A stretch of 64,000 bases of DNA from Bacteroidota bacterium (GCA_016720935.1 JADKJP010000006.1:620001-684000); one strand, 5' to 3'; positions 37,836-46,897 are shown, counted from the stretch's first letter. Made by a program: numbers and translations. Notes: generated by a model from the sequence alone, not told the origin.

Positions 37836-38404
37836 TTGCTGTACATCAGAATGGTGACAATATGAAAAATGGACAGCACAAGCAGGATCAATGTGATCGG
37901 TAAATGGACCACTCTCCATTTTTTCATCAGGTCCACGGTGATGGAATCGAAGAAGAGCTTTTTATCCGCTTCGATTGGTTTCATTCCTGAAGTAATGAGA
38001 GCCTGTCTTCTTTCTTTCAGCGATTCATTCGCTTTCTTAAGCAGAAATTTTCCAATCAGTCCACTTGCCACAGCAATGAGTAACATCAGGATGGCGAGCC
38101 AGGGAAGGATGGCATTGAAATGAATTCCTGCATGAACCAGCAACATCACTGAACCTATCCATGCAAGGTATTCGTGTAATTCAAGGAGCTTTTTCGGAGA
38201 GCCGGATTCAATTATTTTCCGCTTTCGCAAAGAATAAATGAAAGAAAGTAAAATTACCAGTGTCCCGCCTAAACCAAAGTAGCGTCCAACAAAAACAAGG
38301 TTGAATCGGTGCAATAAATAATCAATAGCAATGGTCAGAAAAATCATCAAAGCGTACCATTGAAAAAAAGGTACAACGTATTTGAAAAAAATGGGTTGTT
38401 TCAT
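37832..38404 (-). CDS. Cytochrome-b-like membrane partner of the decahaem cytochrome
   Basis: Membrane protein of 190 residues with about five hydrophobic helices. His residues sit within helices in pairs that could hold two haem b groups: LHEYLAWIGSVMLLVHAGIH and HLPITLILLVLSIFH. This pattern resembles cytochrome b561-type quinol oxidisers. Translational overlap with the decahaem gene (ATGA) implies the two form one unit that could move electrons from menaquinol across the membrane to periplasmic haems. No catalytic subunit is present next to them. Confidence 0.8.
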   Translation of the reverse strand: MKQPIFFKYVVPFFQWYALMIFLTIAIDYLLHRFNLVFVGRYFGLGGTLVILLSFIYSLRKRKIIESGSPKKLLELHEYLAWIGSVMLLVHAGIHFNAILPWLAILMLLIAVASGLIGKFLLKKANESLKERRQALITSGMKPIEADKKLFFDSITVDLMKKWRVVHLPITLILLVLSIFHIVTILMYSK

Positions 38405-38477
38405 CAGGGATGTATTTTCTTTCCGTGTAAAATTAAGTAATCCGGATTGAATGGGGGATGAGGAATGTCAGGGCGAC

Positions 38478-38533
38478 TGTTTGGATTTTAGATTTTGGAT
38501 TTTAGATTTTAGATTTGGGTGATTGGTGCTTAG
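38478..38533 (+). repeat. Heptanucleotide tandem repeats (8 units) in a divergent intergenic region
   Basis: Eight 7-base units in phase: TGTTTGG, ATTTTAG, ATTTTGG, ATTTTAG, ATTTTAG, ATTTGGG, TGATTGG, TGCTTAG. The unit drifts from the ATTTTAG form seen at 54857 to the TGCTTAG form seen at 22819, linking the two types. Confidence 0.9.
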
Positions 38534-38627
38534 TTTTGGTGTCTGGTATAGTGAATATTGGGGTTTGAGGGTTTTTAGGTGATGAAATGGCTTGTTTTAA
38601 CAATTCTGATCCAGGTAACGAGTTTTT

Positions 38628-38662
38628 AACTCATATCTCATAACTCATAACTCATAACTCAG
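38628..38662 (+). repeat. Heptanucleotide tandem repeats (5 units), AACTCAT type
   Basis: Units AACTCAT, ATCTCAT, AACTCAT, AACTCAT, AACTCAG. On the minus strand they read ATGAGTT and contain TGA. The remaining parts of the 367-base gap (38405-38771) show no gene; the last 100 bases must hold the promoter of the large downstream gene. Confidence 0.9.
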
Positions 38663-38771
38663 GACAAACGTCCCCCGTCCCTTCTTAAATTTGAATAAGC
38701 AGGTATTTTAAGCTAAATTTGCATAGATTCTAAACCCTTCAGGGGTCTGATTTCGTATTGATTGTAAAGGA

Positions 38772-41700
38772 ATGATTCGAAGCCTGATTTTTTTCTGTAG
38801 TTTATTGATTCTGTCGGTTTCCGTTCGCGGGCAATTGGCCAGGATCGATGATTTGAATCTGTCGGCTTTTTCAAAAAGGAGCAGGGTAGAGGCACGTGAA
38901 CTGCAACTCGTTCCTGAGAAATACAAAACGCATCCTGATTACGGTTTTATTCCTTTTTCCGGTCCGCCTTCAAAGAATTGTGTGGAGATGATCGATAAAC
39001 GTGATGCTTCATCACGCTACTTTGTTGAGATCGGTAGTAATGGAAAACATTTTTACCAGCAAAGCGCTTATGGTGCGATCAATTACAAAGATGAAAACGG
39101 ATGGTGGAGAGAAATCAATTATCGTTTGAGACCGGATGAAATTGTTGCCGGTAAGTTTCATGCGAAACACCAGCCAACCCCTTTATCCATTGACCTAAAC
39201 AATCATTACACTGAATTTCTCATCGACGGAACGCTGATACAGTTCAATCGTGATTTGGATCTCGTTCATGTGGATGAAAACGGACATCAAAGCAGTCTGG
39301 GTACACCTGATTGGTCGCATTACACAGCCGGTGATGATGGTGTGCGGATCAATAATTTTTACCCCGGAATGGATGTTGTTTTCATGGTGAGACAAGGAAT
39401 GCTGGAAACCTCAGTGATCCTTACGTCGAGACCAAATTTCAGTTCAGGTTATGTTGTACTGAAACAAAAGTTCGAAATGCCGGCTGATTGGAAAATGGAG
39501 ATGGAACAATATTCCTCTTCCGTTATCGGTGATCCTGCTGAAGTGAGGATCCTCGATGAAAACAGAATTGAAAAGCTCAGCGTGGAGCGTTGTTATGCAT
39601 TCGATAATCATGCTAATCCCACACGTTATGATCTTACCTCCAAGATTCAGAATGCAAATGAGTTGTTGGTGTTTACTCCGGTGAGTTGGCTGAACAATGC
39701 AGCTACTGCTTATCCTGTTGTCATTGATCCGGCTGTGATTACACAGAATACTTTCGCGTTGGGCGCGATTACCGGAACTCAGTTCAGCGCAGTATGCTGG
39801 ACCAACAGTTGTGATTACAACCTGGCAGTGCCAACTCCTGCGAACACAACAGTGACAAATATTTACACCTCTTTTGAATATTTCGCGACAGGCGCATGTT
39901 TTGGGCAGGATGGAGGATTCAGTATTGATTACGGTGCCTGCCATTTTCCGAATGCCGCTCCGGGCGTAATCACATGTCCGATTCCACTGACGAATGTAAA
40001 CTGCGGTGTAGTAAACAATACAACGCTTCCTGATTTTCAGGCTTGTTTGCCCACACCTTCCTGTGTGGCTCAGAATTTAAATTTCACCCTGCATTTCTAT
40101 CGTTGCAATAACGATCCAAGTGCGGTGTGTGGAAGCGCATGTGTTCGTGCTTCGCAGCCCTGGATCATGTTTATCGAAGGCCGTACGCTTGAACTTAATA
40201 ACATCACACCGCCTCAACAGATTTGCGGCGGGGATTCTATTTTGGTTTCCGGAGATCCATTGTATGGTGTAGGTCCTTATCAATTCACCTGGAATCCTGC
40301 CGCGGCTAACAACGATTCAATTTATGTACGACCACCATCTACAACTACCTATACGCTTACCGTTACAGATGCCTGTGGAACCACTGCCAGTGGCAGTTCG
40401 ACTGTTACAGTAACTCCGAATGTGAATCCGGGATTTTCTTTTAGTCAGAATCCTGTTTGTATCAATCAGCCTGTTACCTTGTTTGGTGCAGGAGGTGGAG
40501 CAGTAGCAAGCTATGACTGGACATTGCCGGGATCGAGTGCGCCGGGTGGAGCGATTCAGAATAATAAACAACCCATTCTCACTTATGCAATTCAGGGTTC
40601 TTACCCGGTGACGCTGAATTTCAGCAATGCCGGTTGTGTTTTTGATTCTACTCTAACGCTGACAGTCGATGGCTTGAATGCCGCGACGGTTGCTTTGTCA
40701 ACAGTTCCGGCAAGCGCGATTTGTCCGGGTGATACGATGCATTTTTATGCGGCACCGACAAACGGAGGATCCGCGCCGACATATACCTGGTATGTCGACG
40801 GAACACAGGTGCAAAGCGGCAGCGCGGATTCATTGGCTTATCACAACTTAAATAACGGAAGCCTGGTGCAGGTAGTGATGAATTCAAATTCTTCCTGTGC
40901 ATCACCGACCATTGATACCGCTTCTGTATTTGTGAATGTGACCAATGCTGTTTCTCCTTCGGTGAGTATTTCTCCGGATACGACAGTTTGTCCCGGATCT
41001 TCGGTTACTTTTTCAACCACTCAATTTAATGGCGGTTCAACACCAACGTATCAATGGAGTGTGAACGGAGCGAATATCGGTGGAGCGAATGCCTCTACGT
41101 TTACGACAACCATCACCGCTACGGATACAGTAATTGGTGTGGTGATGACTTCTTCCCTCGGTTGTGTCGCGACTCCTACAGGTGCTGACACCGTGCATGT
41201 CGCCTTGACGACTCCTGCAACTCCGCTGGTAACTATTTCGGCCAATCCATCCGGTGCGATTTGCCAGGGTGATTCTGTTCGTTATACAGCTACTTCAACA
41301 TACGGTGGAAGTAATCCTTCCTTCCAATGGTTTGTGAATGGAATCCCTGCGGGAGCAGCTTCATCGGATTCTACATTTTCCTTCCTGCATCCTGCAAATG
41401 GAGATTCTGTAAGTGTCGCGCTTACATCCACGGCTCCTTGTATAAGCACAAGCAATGCTTCATCTTATTCGATCATCAGTGTGAGTCCTGCCGCCTCACC
41501 ATCGGTAGTTGTTTCAGCTGCACCTTCCGCTTCGGTGTGTCAGGGTGATTTGATTTCATTCACTGCCAGTTCCACCGGGACAGGAAGTGCTCCGGTTTTC
41601 TCCTGGTACATCAATGGTGTAGTGCAATCGGATACAGACAGTTTGTTTTCATCGTCTACATTGAGTGATCATGATTCGGTCAGCGTGATTGTTCAATCGT

Positions 41701-43055
41701 CTCTCAGTTGCGCGATTGTTACATCGGATACTGCGAATGTGGTAGTGAATGTAAACGCGACTGTTGCGCCAACAATTTCCGTAGTTCCGGCGACAGCCGG
41801 TTTGTGTGTCGGTGATATCATACAGTTGGTTGCGTCATTCTCGAATGGAGGATCTGCGCCGGTGATCAGCTGGACACAGAACGGAACGGCAGTGGGAACC
41901 AACAATGATACTATTTCTCTCGCTTTACAAAACGGGGATATCATCGTGGCCACGCTTACTTCCAACAGTGCATGCGCGACTGTTGCCGTTGTACAATCGA
42001 ACAATTACATTGCTGCCTTATCCGCCTATGTTACACCGGCCGTAAGTATTTCCGCATCACCCGGAACAACCATCTGTCAGGGACAAACGGTGAACATCAC
42101 CGCGCAGCCTTTGGATGGTGGTACCAATCCGGTTTACGACTGGCAGGTAAATGGAAGTTCTGTCGGTAGCGGAAGTTCTTATCAATCCAATACCTTTCAG
42201 CAGGGTGACCTGGTGAGTGTGGTGATGACATCATCATCGCCTTGTGTAACACAGACTACAGCGAATTCCAATGTCGTACAGATCTCAACCTTCCCCGCGC
42301 TTTCGGTGCAGGTGAATGGTGCGAATAATATTTGTCCGGGTACACCGGTTACACTCACTGCACTTCCTTCGGGAGGTGACGGTGGTCCTTACAGTTATAT
42401 TTGGGAGGAGAGTATTCAGGATACTAATTCCATTTTTATTTTCCCGCAGAGTACTGCTTATCACAGTGTGACCATTACGGATCAGTGTGGTTCAACTCCA
42501 AGAACAGATTCACTGTTGGTCCAGGTCTTGCCCGGTCCGAATGCTGATTTTGTTTTTTCTCCTGAAGATCCAACCACCTTCAACAATACCGTTCAGTTTC
42601 TGAACCAGAGTACATTCGCGACTTCTCATACCTGGTATTTCAGCGATGGAGACACAACGAATGTGTTGAATCCAGTACACACTTTCCAGACACCGGGAAC
42701 ATACGATGTAATGCTCGTAACCAAGAGCCCTACGGGTTGTTATGATACTTTGCGTTACAGAATCATTGTGCAAGAAGATATTTCCGTTTTTTATCCGAAC
42801 TCATTTACTCCGAACGGAGATCTCGTGAATGAAACCTGGTCACCGATAGGAGCGAGTCTGGGTGATTATGAATTCAGCATCTGGGACCGCTGGGGTGAGA
42901 AAATTTTTGACGGAAATAAAAATAAGCCCTGGGACGGAAGTGTTAACGGTTCCACTCATCCTGCACATGATGGGGTTTATGTATACAGAGTCGATCTGAA
43001 AGACCCGAAATTTGAAAAACAAGTCGTTACAGGGCGTGTGACGATTGTGCGATAA
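38772..43055 (+). CDS. Large secreted Ig/PKD-repeat protein with gliding-motility (T9SS type B) C-terminus
   Basis: Surface protein of 1427 residues. A signal peptide (ending SVRGQ) is followed by an N-terminal domain of about 300 residues, a Cys-rich part near 330-450 and at least nine Ig-like repeats of about 85 residues. Each repeat has the pattern SICxGDxVxFTA ... PxYxWYVNGxxV ... DTVxVxLTS. A PKD domain (HTWYFSDGDTTNVLNPVHTF) precedes the CHU_C/type B ending: FYPNSFTPNGDLVNETW, IWDRWGEKIFDG and VVTGRVTIVR. It is probably a long adhesin or filament exported by T9SS and linked to motility or attachment. Confidence 0.92.
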   Translation: MIRSLIFFCSLLILSVSVRGQLARIDDLNLSAFSKRSRVEARELQLVPEKYKTHPDYGFIPFSGPPSKNCVEMIDKRDASSRYFVEIGSNGKHFYQQSAYGAINYKDENGWWREINYRLRPDEIVAGKFHAKHQPTPLSIDLNNHYTEFLIDGTLIQFNRDLDLVHVDENGHQSSLGTPDWSHYTAGDDGVRINNFYPGMDVVFMVRQGMLETSVILTSRPNFSSGYVVLKQKFEMPADWKMEMEQYSSSVIGDPAEVRILDENRIEKLSVERCYAFDNHANPTRYDLTSKIQNANELLVFTPVSWLNNAATAYPVVIDPAVITQNTFALGAITGTQFSAVCWTNSCDYNLAVPTPANTTVTNIYTSFEYFATGACFGQDGGFSIDYGACHFPNAAPGVITCPIPLTNVNCGVVNNTTLPDFQACLPTPSCVAQNLNFTLHFYRCNNDPSAVCGSACVRASQPWIMFIEGRTLELNNITPPQQICGGDSILVSGDPLYGVGPYQFTWNPAAANNDSIYVRPPSTTTYTLTVTDACGTTASGSSTVTVTPNVNPGFSFSQNPVCINQPVTLFGAGGGAVASYDWTLPGSSAPGGAIQNNKQPILTYAIQGSYPVTLNFSNAGCVFDSTLTLTVDGLNAATVALSTVPASAICPGDTMHFYAAPTNGGSAPTYTWYVDGTQVQSGSADSLAYHNLNNGSLVQVVMNSNSSCASPTIDTASVFVNVTNAVSPSVSISPDTTVCPGSSVTFSTTQFNGGSTPTYQWSVNGANIGGANASTFTTTITATDTVIGVVMTSSLGCVATPTGADTVHVALTTPATPLVTISANPSGAICQGDSVRYTATSTYGGSNPSFQWFVNGIPAGAASSDSTFSFLHPANGDSVSVALTSTAPCISTSNASSYSIISVSPAASPSVVVSAAPSASVCQGDLISFTASSTGTGSAPVFSWYINGVVQSDTDSLFSSSTLSDHDSVSVIVQSSLSCAIVTSDTANVVVNVNATVAPTISVVPATAGLCVGDIIQLVASFSNGGSAPVISWTQNGTAVGTNNDTISLALQNGDIIVATLTSNSACATVAVVQSNNYIAALSAYVTPAVSISASPGTTICQGQTVNITAQPLDGGTNPVYDWQVNGSSVGSGSSYQSNTFQQGDLVSVVMTSSSPCVTQTTANSNVVQISTFPALSVQVNGANNICPGTPVTLTALPSGGDGGPYSYIWEESIQDTNSIFIFPQSTAYHSVTITDQCGSTPRTDSLLVQVLPGPNADFVFSPEDPTTFNNTVQFLNQSTFATSHTWYFSDGDTTNVLNPVHTFQTPGTYDVMLVTKSPTGCYDTLRYRIIVQEDISVFYPNSFTPNGDLVNETWSPIGASLGDYEFSIWDRWGEKIFDGNKNKPWDGSVNGSTHPAHDGVYVYRVDLKDPKFEKQVVTGRVTIVR

Positions 43056-43173
43056 GATTTTAACATTTCATCAGTTTAATTGAATACCTGCGTTTTATTG
43101 CATGAGATTTTCATGAAATCATAAAAATCATCTAAATCCAGGTCTCCACTTGTTTTTTTTGGTGCTTTTACCT

Positions 43174-43181
43174 TAATTTTG
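43174..43181 (+). promoter_or_regulatory. Candidate -7 box (TAATTTTG) for the hydroxylase gene
   Basis: TAATTTTG matches TAnnTTTG and lies 19 bases before the ATG at 43200, implying a leader of about 12 bases. Confidence 0.5.
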
Positions 43182-43199
43182 CTTACCCTCTTCCCAATC

Positions 43200-43826
43200 A
43201 TGGCTAAGAATTTTGTCAGTAACAAAGACGAAACAGTGCGGATGTTTGAACATCCCGTACTCGAATCATTGACGCGGATTCATTTTACGGTACCGCTGTT
43301 CATTTTCGTTCCGGTGATCCTGTATTTTGGTTACCAAAGTATTTTTAGTTACCAGCTAGCATTCATATCCATTGCCGCTTATATTTTGCTGGGTCTCACT
43401 GTGTGGACATTGACGGAATATGTCTTGCACCGTTTTGTTTTTCACTGGATGCCTCCTGGTAAAATAGGAGAGAGGATGCATTTTATTTTTCATGGTGTTC
43501 ATCACGATTATCCCAGCGATAGTAAGCGTTTGGTGATGGTACCTACGGTGAGCATACCTTTGTCAGCATTATTTTATTTTCTATTTCGATTGATGTTAGG
43601 AGCAGCTCATGCAGCCCCATTTTTTATCGGTTTCATTGCCGGCTATTTGTTTTACGACATGACGCATTATGCCATTCATCATTTTAATTTTAAAAGTAAA
43701 TTCTGGCTGAATCTCAAGCATCATCACATGTTGCATCATTACAAAGACATGAATAATGGTTATGGTGTGAGTTCCAAGATCTGGGATTATATTTTCCGGA
43801 CTACTTTCCCTGAAAAGCATTCCTGA
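43200..43826 (+). CDS. Sterol desaturase / fatty acid hydroxylase family membrane enzyme
   Basis: Di-iron membrane enzyme of 208 residues. Four hydrophobic segments carry the His-box set: HRFVFH, HGVHHDYP, HYAIHHF and HHHMLHH. These bind two irons and hydroxylate a lipid acyl chain; in Bacteroidota a likely substrate is a sphingolipid or ornithine lipid fatty acid (FA2H-like). I use ATG 43200; the open frame starts at TTG 43179, inside the promoter box. It stands alone, with a hairpin repeat starting directly after its stop. Confidence 0.9.
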   Translation: MAKNFVSNKDETVRMFEHPVLESLTRIHFTVPLFIFVPVILYFGYQSIFSYQLAFISIAAYILLGLTVWTLTEYVLHRFVFHWMPPGKIGERMHFIFHGVHHDYPSDSKRLVMVPTVSIPLSALFYFLFRLMLGAAHAAPFFIGFIAGYLFYDMTHYAIHHFNFKSKFWLNLKHHHMLHHYKDMNNGYGVSSKIWDYIFRTTFPEKHS

Positions 43827-43903
43827 TCTCTGCACTCTTTACGTTAAATATTTGGCGAAAAACTTGTCTCATCCTTTAACGGGAGGCGCAAAGGACGCAG
43901 AGA
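43827..43903. repeat. CTTTGCG-family inverted repeat and likely terminator
   Basis: TCTCTGCACTCTTTACG (43827-43843) pairs with CGCAAAGGACGCAGAGA (43887-43903) at 13 of 17 positions and is followed by a T-run. It begins immediately after the hydroxylase stop codon. Confidence 0.5.
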
Positions 43904-44003
43904 TTTTTTTGGTTTTTTTAATTGGGTCTGATTATTTTCGACTCAACCGTGCTATGCTCGTACATGGTTTACAATTTTACAAGAAAAGATATTACCAAAT
44001 AAA

Positions 44004-44155
44004 CTAAAAGATCTCTTCGAGATGACAGCCGCTCATTCTGATGAGTGTCGTCCTTTCCCGCCGAACAAAATTGTTTCATTTTACTGAATTTATTTGGCGG
44101 GAAAGGACGACACAATCGTACACCATTCGATCGTCATCTCGCAGAGAACTTTTAG
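44004..44155. mobile_element. About 150-bp nested palindromic element (MITE- or REP-like)
   Basis: Outer arms of 23 bases (44004-44026 and 44133-44155, two mismatches; contain CGAGATGAC / GTCATCTCG) enclose perfect 18-bp inner arms (44045-44062 and 44096-44113; GTGTCGTCCTTTCCCGCC and its complement) around a 33-base loop. Nothing is encoded. The whole could fold into one long interrupted hairpin. Outer-arm sequence of this kind recurs as dispersed repeats in Bacteroidota genomes as I recall, so a non-autonomous element is likely. I found no clear target duplication. Confidence 0.6.
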
Positions 44156-44280
44156 GTCAATTGAAAAAAAACGGTTACTTGTCTTTATGACCATGTCCTC
44201 AATTTTTCTTAGCTAGAAATCTTGATTTTGTTTTAGAAAAAGTACCGATAATATTGCTATCGTTCATTTGTCATTGGCTA

Positions 44281-44440
44281 GATAAGGGGCCAAGTCCGCC
44301 ATCGCACAGGCTTTCGTTAAAGACTTGTCCCAGCAGGAGTATATTGAACAACACTTGGTAAGCTAACCCTGGGCGCAGCGAGGGACGAGCGAAGCACAGG
44401 CGGGGCGTGAGTGAGGAGGGTGAACTCGTCGTTCCAAAAA
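44281..44440. other. Unexplained GC-richer segment with a short coding-like remnant
   Basis: On the plus strand, 44289-44366 reads as AKSAIAQAFVKDLSQQEY and further residues to a TAA stop, looking like the end of a real protein, but a stop lies two codons upstream. It is followed by GC-rich sequence (GGGCGCAGCGAGGGACGAGC) unlike the surrounding AT-rich DNA. It may be the scar of a lost gene or mobile element. The segment 44156-44280 between this and the palindrome shows nothing. Confidence 0.3.
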
Positions 44441-44465
44441 ATCTATGTATCCTCCCATTGAAGGA

Positions 44466-44488
44466 CGGGAGGCGCAAAGGACGTAAAG
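44466..44488. repeat. CTTTGCG-family repeat at the end of the pectate-lyase-like gene
   Basis: GGCGCAAAGGACGTAAAGG lies directly after the stop codon of the minus-strand gene; on that strand it reads CCTTTACGTCCTTTGCGCC. Confidence 0.45.
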
Positions 44489-44489
44489 G

Positions 44490-46295
44490 TTATTCTTTGA
44501 TAAATCGTAGATTGAATGAACGACTTGAAGTGGTAAGGGAAAGCAAATAGATTCCGGGTTGTGCGTGGAAGTCTGTGATTTTGTTTTTGCCGGCGGTGAG
44601 ATTTTGATGCGAAGTGTAAATTATTTTTCCGCAAAGATCGAAAATCTGGATCAGTACTTTTTCATTGATGGTTTCGCTTACTGCAAGATTCAATTCGTTG
44701 TTTACCGGATTTGGGAAGACTGAAATTTCAGAACCTGATAAAATATTTTGAGAAAATCCGGTCGTTACATCCTGACGACAAACGGTGAAACCTGTTCCGC
44801 TCAAGAAGCGATCGCGTGCGGGAATGTTTCCACTGCTGATGGCATTTGGATAACCGATAGATGGCCATGTTCCGCTGTTGATCCAGAAGGATGGTTGTGA
44901 AGTTAAATAGTAAGAAGAATCATTGAGAGAAGATGTTCCTGACGGAGTAGTAGTTCCTTTTACGTTGTTGCCGTATTCAAAATGTCCGCTGCCTGTGAGC
45001 GCGTAATTGCCGAGGAAGGCTCCTGTATTTGTAATTTCATTACCTACGAAATTTTGTGAATCGGATTCAACGGTTCCGGAAGACATCAGTATTCCATATA
45101 AATCTACACGGTTGCGGAAAAATGTATTACGCGGTCCGGTTGGTCCCCAGGTCTGATCGATCTGGAGATTCTGAACGATATTGCTTTCAAATAGATTCGC
45201 GAAGGTGTAATGTCCGTGCATGGAAATGTCGGCTCCGTAATTCGCGGGAAATTCAGAACGGTTGGGTTCGAGACTATAATTGTATGCGATCACATTTCCA
45301 TTCGCGCCACACTGCATTGAAAAACTATGACGAAGATGACGCATGATGTTGTTCTCAACTTTGCATTGTCCGGTATGTCTGAACAATGTGATTCCGTAAC
45401 CGTGTGTTGAAGTGCCGTCATATTCGAAACAATGATGAATGTAACATCCGGTGATTTCGATATTGGAACAACCATCCAGCATAATGTGGCTTCCAATACT
45501 TTTTGAACTTTCTACTCCGCGTACCCAGCAATTTACGGCGTTCATGAAAAAAATATTGTAACAGGTGCCGGTATGAACACTATCCGCTCGTGAGATTTTC
45601 AGACATTCAATGCCAACTTCACGCTTGGGATCGAGGTTGTTCATACGAACATGCAAGGTGGAATCGTAACTGATACGAAGTGGTTTGTCAAAAAACAAAG
45701 TGTCTCCTGAAATGTTGGTGATGTGCAAGATTTGCCCAACGGAATTGTCGGCCCATGAAATCGGCTGTGTATCCCAGCTGCCGTTGTCCTCTAAAAAGTT
45801 GGCATAATCACCGGGTGCAAATTGTGTCGGGTCGCTGACGACGATAGAAGTACTTCCCTGAGTATAGCCGGATATAACAGGTGGATAAAGTCCGGAAGGA
45901 TTACCGATCACATCGATGCAGTTTGTGGGAGAACCGTTCAGATTAAACAGAAGATGTGTTGAGTCCGCTGATGCTCCGCGCAGGATAATACTATCCGGAA
46001 GTCCGATCGTAGAGCCAATTAAATATGTTCCCGCCGGAAAATAAATTACAGCCCGTGATCCGCTTGCCGCACTGATGGCCTGATAAATCGCTGGGAAATC
46101 ATTCGTGACTCCGTCACCTACGGCACCAAATGTTGTCACGTCAATTATTACCTGTGAATCCGGAATCGAATCTGGATAACCGGCACCGGTCCAGTCTGTG
46201 AATCGTTCAGCGGGAATGACCTGAGCAAATGATGCCTGAGAAAAAAGGAAGAATAAGAAAAACTTCAGGATGGGGGAGTAGAGATTCTTTTTCAT
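44490..46295 (-). CDS. Pectate-lyase-3-like parallel beta-helix protein, T9SS cargo
   Basis: Secreted protein of 601 residues. A signal peptide (ending SFAQ) precedes VIIDVTTFGAVGDGVTNDFP, the typical start of the pectate lyase 3 / GH55-like beta-helix fold, with the rungs running to about residue 500 (IEITGCYIHHCFEYDG and similar). It probably acts on or binds a polysaccharide. The substrate and catalytic residues cannot be fixed. The C-terminus is a T9SS type A domain (VFPNPVNNELNLAV ... SFNLRFIKE). The ATG start is well placed. Confidence 0.88.
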   Translation of the reverse strand: MKKNLYSPILKFFLFFLFSQASFAQVIPAERFTDWTGAGYPDSIPDSQVIIDVTTFGAVGDGVTNDFPAIYQAISAASGSRAVIYFPAGTYLIGSTIGLPDSIILRGASADSTHLLFNLNGSPTNCIDVIGNPSGLYPPVISGYTQGSTSIVVSDPTQFAPGDYANFLEDNGSWDTQPISWADNSVGQILHITNISGDTLFFDKPLRISYDSTLHVRMNNLDPKREVGIECLKISRADSVHTGTCYNIFFMNAVNCWVRGVESSKSIGSHIMLDGCSNIEITGCYIHHCFEYDGTSTHGYGITLFRHTGQCKVENNIMRHLRHSFSMQCGANGNVIAYNYSLEPNRSEFPANYGADISMHGHYTFANLFESNIVQNLQIDQTWGPTGPRNTFFRNRVDLYGILMSSGTVESDSQNFVGNEITNTGAFLGNYALTGSGHFEYGNNVKGTTTPSGTSSLNDSSYYLTSQPSFWINSGTWPSIGYPNAISSGNIPARDRFLSGTGFTVCRQDVTTGFSQNILSGSEISVFPNPVNNELNLAVSETINEKVLIQIFDLCGKIIYTSHQNLTAGKNKITDFHAQPGIYLLSLTTSSRSFNLRFIKE

Positions 46296-46353
46296 GCGAG
46301 AAAAGATAATATCTTTTCCTCAATCCACGGCGGGGAGCATGAAAAAAATCAAC

Positions 46354-46785
46354 TCAGGTGTTGGGTTTGTAAGAATAGGTAATGACTTCTCCCGGTTTTT
46401 TATTTTCTGTGTACTGGTATTTTACTGTTTGCTCCGGTTCCGGAAGTTTGGTCACCTCCGTCAGCCTGAAATGAATATTGATATTCTTGTGAAAGATGAC
46501 ACGCAGGCCTTTGTAAATTTTCTTTTCGTACTTCAGGAGTTTGACAAGGCGAATGGCTTCTTCATCGCAGCCATAACCGATGCCATGTTTTAATCTCGCG
46601 TCCGTAACCTGGCCATAAGCATCCAAATCGAATTCAACGGAAACTGTTCCTTCGATTTTGTTTTTGACAGCTTCTTCAGGATAGCGAAGATTCTCTTTGA
46701 TGAACTGATCAATCGCTTTGTTCCCGCCGGGATAATTGGGCTGGCGGACAAAACTCTCAGGTTTGCGGTATTTATCTTTTTTCAA
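46354..46785 (-). CDS. TonB C-terminal-like domain protein without membrane anchor
   Basis: Protein of 143 residues with a TonB-type C-terminal domain: YPGGNKAIDQFIKENLRYPEEA, IEGTVSVEFDLDAYGQV and GIGYGCDEEAIRLVKLLKY. Energy-transducing TonB proteins have an N-terminal membrane helix and Pro-rich linker; here both are missing and the only start is TTG at 46785, with an in-frame TAG six codons upstream. It may be a cytoplasmic or truncated relic, or a TonB-domain protein of another role. The C-terminal 30 residues are Lys/Glu/Tyr-rich. Confidence 0.65.
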   Translation of the reverse strand: MKKDKYRKPESFVRQPNYPGGNKAIDQFIKENLRYPEEAVKNKIEGTVSVEFDLDAYGQVTDARLKHGIGYGCDEEAIRLVKLLKYEKKIYKGLRVIFHKNINIHFRLTEVTKLPEPEQTVKYQYTENKKPGEVITYSYKPNT

Positions 46786-46866
46786 AGTCGTGTGTTGGGA
46801 AAGCTAAGATAGTCAGGGAAGGGCATTCAAGCATTTTATTTTGGCGAGAATCTTTCAAAACGTGGC

Positions 46867-46897
46867 AAAAAAAAACCTGTCCGGATGGGACAGGTTT
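46867..46897 (-). terminator. Rho-independent terminator of efp
   Basis: AAACCTGTCC (46873-46882) pairs with GGACAGGTTT (46888-46897), loop of 5; on the minus strand it is followed by a run of T. It lies 20 bases beyond the efp stop codon. Confidence 0.9.

Noticed and set aside
37836..37919. Extension of the decahaem cytochrome to 37919
   Set aside because: Overlaps the cytochrome b gene and would bury the signal anchor; the ATGA overlap start is far better.
39444..39944. Minus-strand open frame of 166 codons
   Set aside because: Antisense to the gliding-type protein gene with no domain signal.
44271..44477. Minus-strand open frame of 68 codons
   Set aside because: Composition (Pro/Ser/Leu/Arg) reflects the GC-rich repeat-like DNA; the plus strand gives a more convincing coding remnant.
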